A program made the translations under genes and the position numbers. The notes under the pieces were generated by a model. It did no database searches. It saw only the letters and a list, made by a program, of their open reading frames with translations, and was not told the DNA's origin. Below, piece after piece: positions 6,557-8,704 of a stretch of 8,704 bases of DNA. The stretch covers positions 1 to 8,704 of the forward strand of contig JAHHRF010000069.1 in assembly GCA_020025955.1 (NCBI GenBank). Reading direction: 5' to 3'. Position 1 is the first letter of the stretch, and each line of letters begins with the position of its first letter. The stretch comes from Sutterella sp. Lineage in GTDB: Bacteria; Pseudomonadota; Gammaproteobacteria; Burkholderiales; Burkholderiaceae_F.

Positions 6557-7612
6557 TTAAGACCTCGGCAACGTTTGCTTGACGTAGGTTTTAAAGGCAT
6601 TCATCCACTCAAAAGAGCCTTTTTTATAGGACTCAAGCGTGACGCCTGAGAAGGGGGACGCGCTTTGCGCTTGGGCACGATCAATGACGCGTTGGGCAAT
6701 GCTCGCGGCCTCACGCAAGCGATTTCCTTCTCGGTCAATGGTTTCTAAACTCTCGCGCCCCGGGGTCAAAATACGGTTGCGAGCGGCTTTCTCCACCGTC
6801 ACCTCCGTTTTCCCATCCCACGTGGCGCGCACCCCGTGGTTAACGGAGACGAGAATCGTGGGGGTCAACCGAATGACGGGTTGGTCCCCCTTAGGCTGCG
6901 TTGTGAGGTAACTCTCCAGCCAATTAGCGTCGTCTGGGGCACTTTGTTTGGCGAGACGAAAACCGCAAACCTGCGGGGTGCAAAAGTTCAGGTACTCGGT
7001 ATCGGTAACCACGTCATGGACGTAGTAGATCGAGTGGGGTCCTTCGAGCGTTTGCTCATGGAAGTACTTAAACTGCTGGTTCACGCGACTTAAATTCGTC
7101 AGGCGCTCCGTGATGGTGCCGTTTTTTATCGTTAAGCGCCCAGCCCCTAAACGAAGCCCGCGCATGTCCACCAAGGTAAAAAGAAGGGGCGACTCTTTAA
7201 CGTCGTCAGCATTAAAAATGAGGTCAACTTCCGTTGTGGGACCCCGAACAAGGAATCGTCCTTCGCCCTTAATGCGCCCGTTTTCACACGACCCATCCCA
7301 ATAAACGTGAGCGTCTTTGACCTTTTGTTCAGGAAATAAAAGGGGTGCCTGACAGACGACGTCACCCCGACCCACCACGGTTTGATGTCGAATCACTTCC
7401 GGGGAATAGGGCACCATGCGTGGGAGCTCGCTCAAGCGTTTTTTGAGCATCGCTTCCGTAAAGTGCGTTTGATTTGTCGCCCGATCCTGCGGGTCCACCA
7501 CCGCATTGGGGGCTACCGTGACGGGCGTGGTGTATTGGGGGTTGAAACTAGCGCAACCCGATAAGAAAAAACCCAAGAGCGTCGCGACGCTTAAACGAGT
7601 GAGTCGAACCAT
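6557..7612 (-). CDS. Outer-membrane-type lipoprotein of unknown function, with MORN-like motif
   Basis: The 351-residue product has a clear lipoprotein signal: positive start MVRLTR, hydrophobic core, lipobox LSGC at 17-20, so C20 would be lipidated. A21 at +2 predicts sorting to the outer membrane. I do not recognise the mature protein. Visible parts are QAPLLFPEQ (88-96), a block at about 104-130 (YWDGSC, then GEGRFLVRGP and VD) with the G.C..G...G.G rhythm of MORN repeats, a cysteine pair C211/C216 (CTPQVC), and a C-terminal helical stretch ending SPFSG...W.N.F. The partner gene at 7790-8704 repeats all four blocks, including cysteines 87, 109, 211 and 216, so they are paralogues. AAAGGAG (7622-7628) lies nine bases before the ATG. 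The gene has its own promoter and converges on the protease gene, sharing only a terminator. A role near the import system is possible but supported only by position. Confidence 0.9.
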   Translation of the reverse strand: MVRLTRLSVATLLGFFLSGCASFNPQYTTPVTVAPNAVVDPQDRATNQTHFTEAMLKKRLSELPRMVPYSPEVIRHQTVVGRGDVVCQAPLLFPEQKVKDAHVYWDGSCENGRIKGEGRFLVRGPTTEVDLIFNADDVKESPLLFTLVDMRGLRLGAGRLTIKNGTITERLTNLSRVNQQFKYFHEQTLEGPHSIYYVHDVVTDTEYLNFCTPQVCGFRLAKQSAPDDANWLESYLTTQPKGDQPVIRLTPTILVSVNHGVRATWDGKTEVTVEKAARNRILTPGRESLETIDREGNRLREAASIAQRVIDRAQAQSASPFSGVTLESYKKGSFEWMNAFKTYVKQTLPRS

Positions 7613-7648
7613 AAGGGAGGGCTCCTTTACGTGCGTTCTTTTGGTTTC

Positions 7649-7677
7649 ATTCTAACAAGGGTGTTTTTTACCGTAAA
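7649..7677 (-). promoter_or_regulatory. Sigma-70 promoter of the 351-residue lipoprotein gene
   Basis: On the minus strand TTTACG (7672-7677) and TAGAAT (7649-7654) are separated by exactly 17 bases, and TGT precedes the -10 box as an extended -10 (TGnTAGAAT). The -10 matches five of six consensus positions and the -35 four of six. Transcription would start near 7642, giving a leader of about 30 bases that contains the AAAGGAG ribosome site. The gene is therefore probably transcribed separately from the lipoprotein gene upstream. Confidence 0.7.
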
Positions 7678-7697
7678 CGCCTCTTGTTCAGGCGTTT
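7675..7697. promoter_or_regulatory. Inverted repeat overlapping the -35 box of the lipoprotein promoter
   Basis: AAACGCC (7675-7681) and GGCGTTT (7691-7697) form a perfect 7-bp dyad with a nine-base centre. The left arm covers half of the -35 hexamer at 7672-7677, the position expected for a repressor or activator operator. Neither orientation is followed by a proper T tract, so termination is unlikely. The regulator is unknown. Confidence 0.4.
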
Positions 7698-7706
7698 TCC
7701 CGAATT

Positions 7707-7746
7707 CAAAAAGAAACACCCCGAGGGGGCAACGAGGCCCTCGGGG
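7707..7746 (-). terminator. Rho-independent terminator of the right-edge lipoprotein gene
   Basis: CCCCGAGGG (7719-7727) pairs perfectly with CCCTCGGGG (7738-7746) around a ten-base loop. Read on the minus strand the stem is followed by TGTTTCTTTTT (7718-7708). It lies about 45 bases after the stop of the gene at 7790-8704 and upstream of the next gene's promoter, separating the two lipoprotein genes into different transcripts. Confidence 0.85.
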
Positions 7747-7751
7747 CGGGA

Positions 7752-7777
7752 AATGCTTCGAAAAAGGGGAAAGCATT
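7752..7777 (-). other. Second stem-loop in the 3' untranslated region
   Basis: AATGCTT (7752-7758) and AAGCATT (7771-7777) form a perfect 7-bp stem with a 12-base loop, placed between the stop codon at 7790-7792 and the terminator stem. No T tract follows it directly. It may stabilise the transcript end or simply be a decayed second terminator. Confidence 0.4.
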
Positions 7778-7789
7778 AACGCGTGATCG

Positions 7790-8704
7790 TTATTGGGTGT
7801 AACCCAATTTCTTTAACGCGGACTCAAAGACGTTCCCCCAGGCTAAGGCCTTTAAGTATTCGTCATCCGCGAGCCCTTTAAAGGGGGACGTTTTACGTTG
7901 GGCAATACGACGGTAGAGGTTCGTCGATAAGGTTTTCAAGTCTTGCGGCTTTTCGTGGTCTGCAAACTCATTGATGCCACTGGCGCAAAAGCGCGCCAAC
8001 AAGTCGTAGGCGTCGTTATCCATCGTAATGGGCGTTTTCTCAGGCGTCTGAGCCCAGCGCTTTTGCCCCGTGGTGGCAAAGACTTCAGGGCTAACCCACA
8101 CTTCTTTCCCATCGTCCGTGACGGTATAAAAATGGGCGCGTGCGGCTACTTCTTCGGGCTTGGCGTTTACGTTCGTCATTAAGCGCGCACACAATGGACC
8201 GCGACAGGTGTTAACCACACGCACGTTTTCTTTAAAGAAATACAGGGCGTTGGTGACCGTGTCCCCCACGAGGAGTTCTTCTAAGAAGTAGCCCTGTTTC
8301 GGGTGAAGACGGTGGAACTGATAGAGTCGTCCCACAATGTGACCTTTATCCAGCGTTAACACCCCTTCCCCTAACACGGGGTTTTGGTAGTTAAAGTAGA
8401 TAAAGGGGAGGGTTCCGCCTTTCTTTAAAACCGTGGGCGTTAAGTTCATCAAAACATCAACGTCGGTTTGTGGGCCTCGGACGATCAATCGCCCTTCACC
8501 CTGGGCTTTCCCCTTGGGGCAGGCCCCATCCCAATAGTGTTTGGCGGTGGTGTCGGTTTGCTCAGGGAAAAGTACCGGCACTTGGCAATTCACTACCGTC
8601 GGGCTTTGCGCCGCTTGATAGTGAATGGCTTGACGAAGCCCCACCGGACGGCTCGGTAACGCACGAATGCGCCCCTCCAAGTCCTTCATCGTAAAGGGGG
8701 AGGT
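7790..8704 (-). CDS. Paralogous lipoprotein-family protein of unknown function, N-terminus beyond right edge
   Basis: The frame is open from the stop at 7790-7792 to the right edge. The methionine at 8687-8689 has no Shine-Dalgarno, and the five codons before it (TSPFT) continue the match to the partner protein (FTMKDLEGRI against FTEAMLKKRL). I therefore read it as internal; a signal peptide and lipobox should lie outside the window. Counting from that methionine, shared blocks are NCQVPVLFPEQ (34-44), HYWDGAC and GEGRLIVRGPQTDVDV (51-79), the cysteine pair C162/C167 (CRGPLC) and SPFKG followed by Y.K...W.N.F (268-288). All four cysteines of the partner have equivalents (35, 57, 162, 167), with an extra one at 235. 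Identity outside the blocks is low, so the duplication is old. No known function is recognised. Its own terminator follows. Confidence 0.85.
   Translation of the reverse strand, partial: TSPFTMKDLEGRIRALPSRPVGLRQAIHYQAAQSPTVVNCQVPVLFPEQTDTTAKHYWDGACPKGKAQGEGRLIVRGPQTDVDVLMNLTPTVLKKGGTLPFIYFNYQNPVLGEGVLTLDKGHIVGRLYQFHRLHPKQGYFLEELLVGDTVTNALYFFKENVRVVNTCRGPLCARLMTNVNAKPEEVAARAHFYTVTDDGKEVWVSPEVFATTGQKRWAQTPEKTPITMDNDAYDLLARFCASGINEFADHEKPQDLKTLSTNLYRRIAQRKTSPFKGLADDEYLKALAWGNVFESALKKLGYTQ

Noticed and set aside
6836..7093. Plus-strand open frames within the lipoprotein gene
   Set aside because: They are antisense to a gene with promoter, ribosome site, lipobox and a paralogue, and have no features of their own.

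Overview
The window looks like a piece of a Gram-negative, probably proteobacterial, chromosome. It encodes a TonB-dependent outer-membrane receptor, a periplasmic zinc protease and two lipoprotein-family proteins. Base composition is moderate and even across the window, with many GGG glycine codons and G runs in every gene. I see no tRNA, rRNA, CRISPR array, insertion sequence, integrase or attachment site. I cannot fix the genus; a host-associated beta- or gammaproteobacterium is a guess, not a result.

Layout, left to right. (1) Positions 1-539, minus strand: the N-terminal 179 codons of an EamA/DMT-family inner-membrane transporter that runs off the left edge. (2) Positions 540-1026: a 487-base divergent intergenic region. 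It holds a weak promoter candidate for the transporter, a small hairpin, a perfect Shine-Dalgarno in front of a possible 30-codon TTG ORF, and a 9-bp perfect inverted repeat just before the receptor's ribosome site. (3) Positions 1027-3483, plus: an 818-residue TonB-dependent receptor. (4) Positions 3484-3635: a gap with a strong terminator-like hairpin and a long pyrimidine tract. (5) Positions 3636-6494, plus: a 952-residue secreted M16 (pitrilysin/PqqL-type) metallopeptidase with intact zinc ligands. (6) Positions 6505-6547: a bidirectional terminator separating convergent genes. (7) Positions 6557-7612, minus: a 351-residue lipoprotein with its own promoter. (8) Positions 7790-8704, minus: a divergent paralogue of that lipoprotein, cut by the right edge, with its own terminator.

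The main system is the receptor plus protease pair. Both proteins resemble the YddB-PqqL pair of Escherichia coli and the FusA-FusC pair of Pectobacterium, in which a TonB-dependent receptor imports a protein (ferredoxin for FusA) and the M16 protease cuts it in the periplasm. The substrate here is unknown. The usual partners (a dedicated TonB-like protein and an ABC transporter) are not in the window. The two lipoproteins share four cysteines and a MORN-like YWDG.C..G...GEGR block with each other; I do not recognise the family. Their link to the import pair is only positional, and they are transcribed towards it from a separate promoter.
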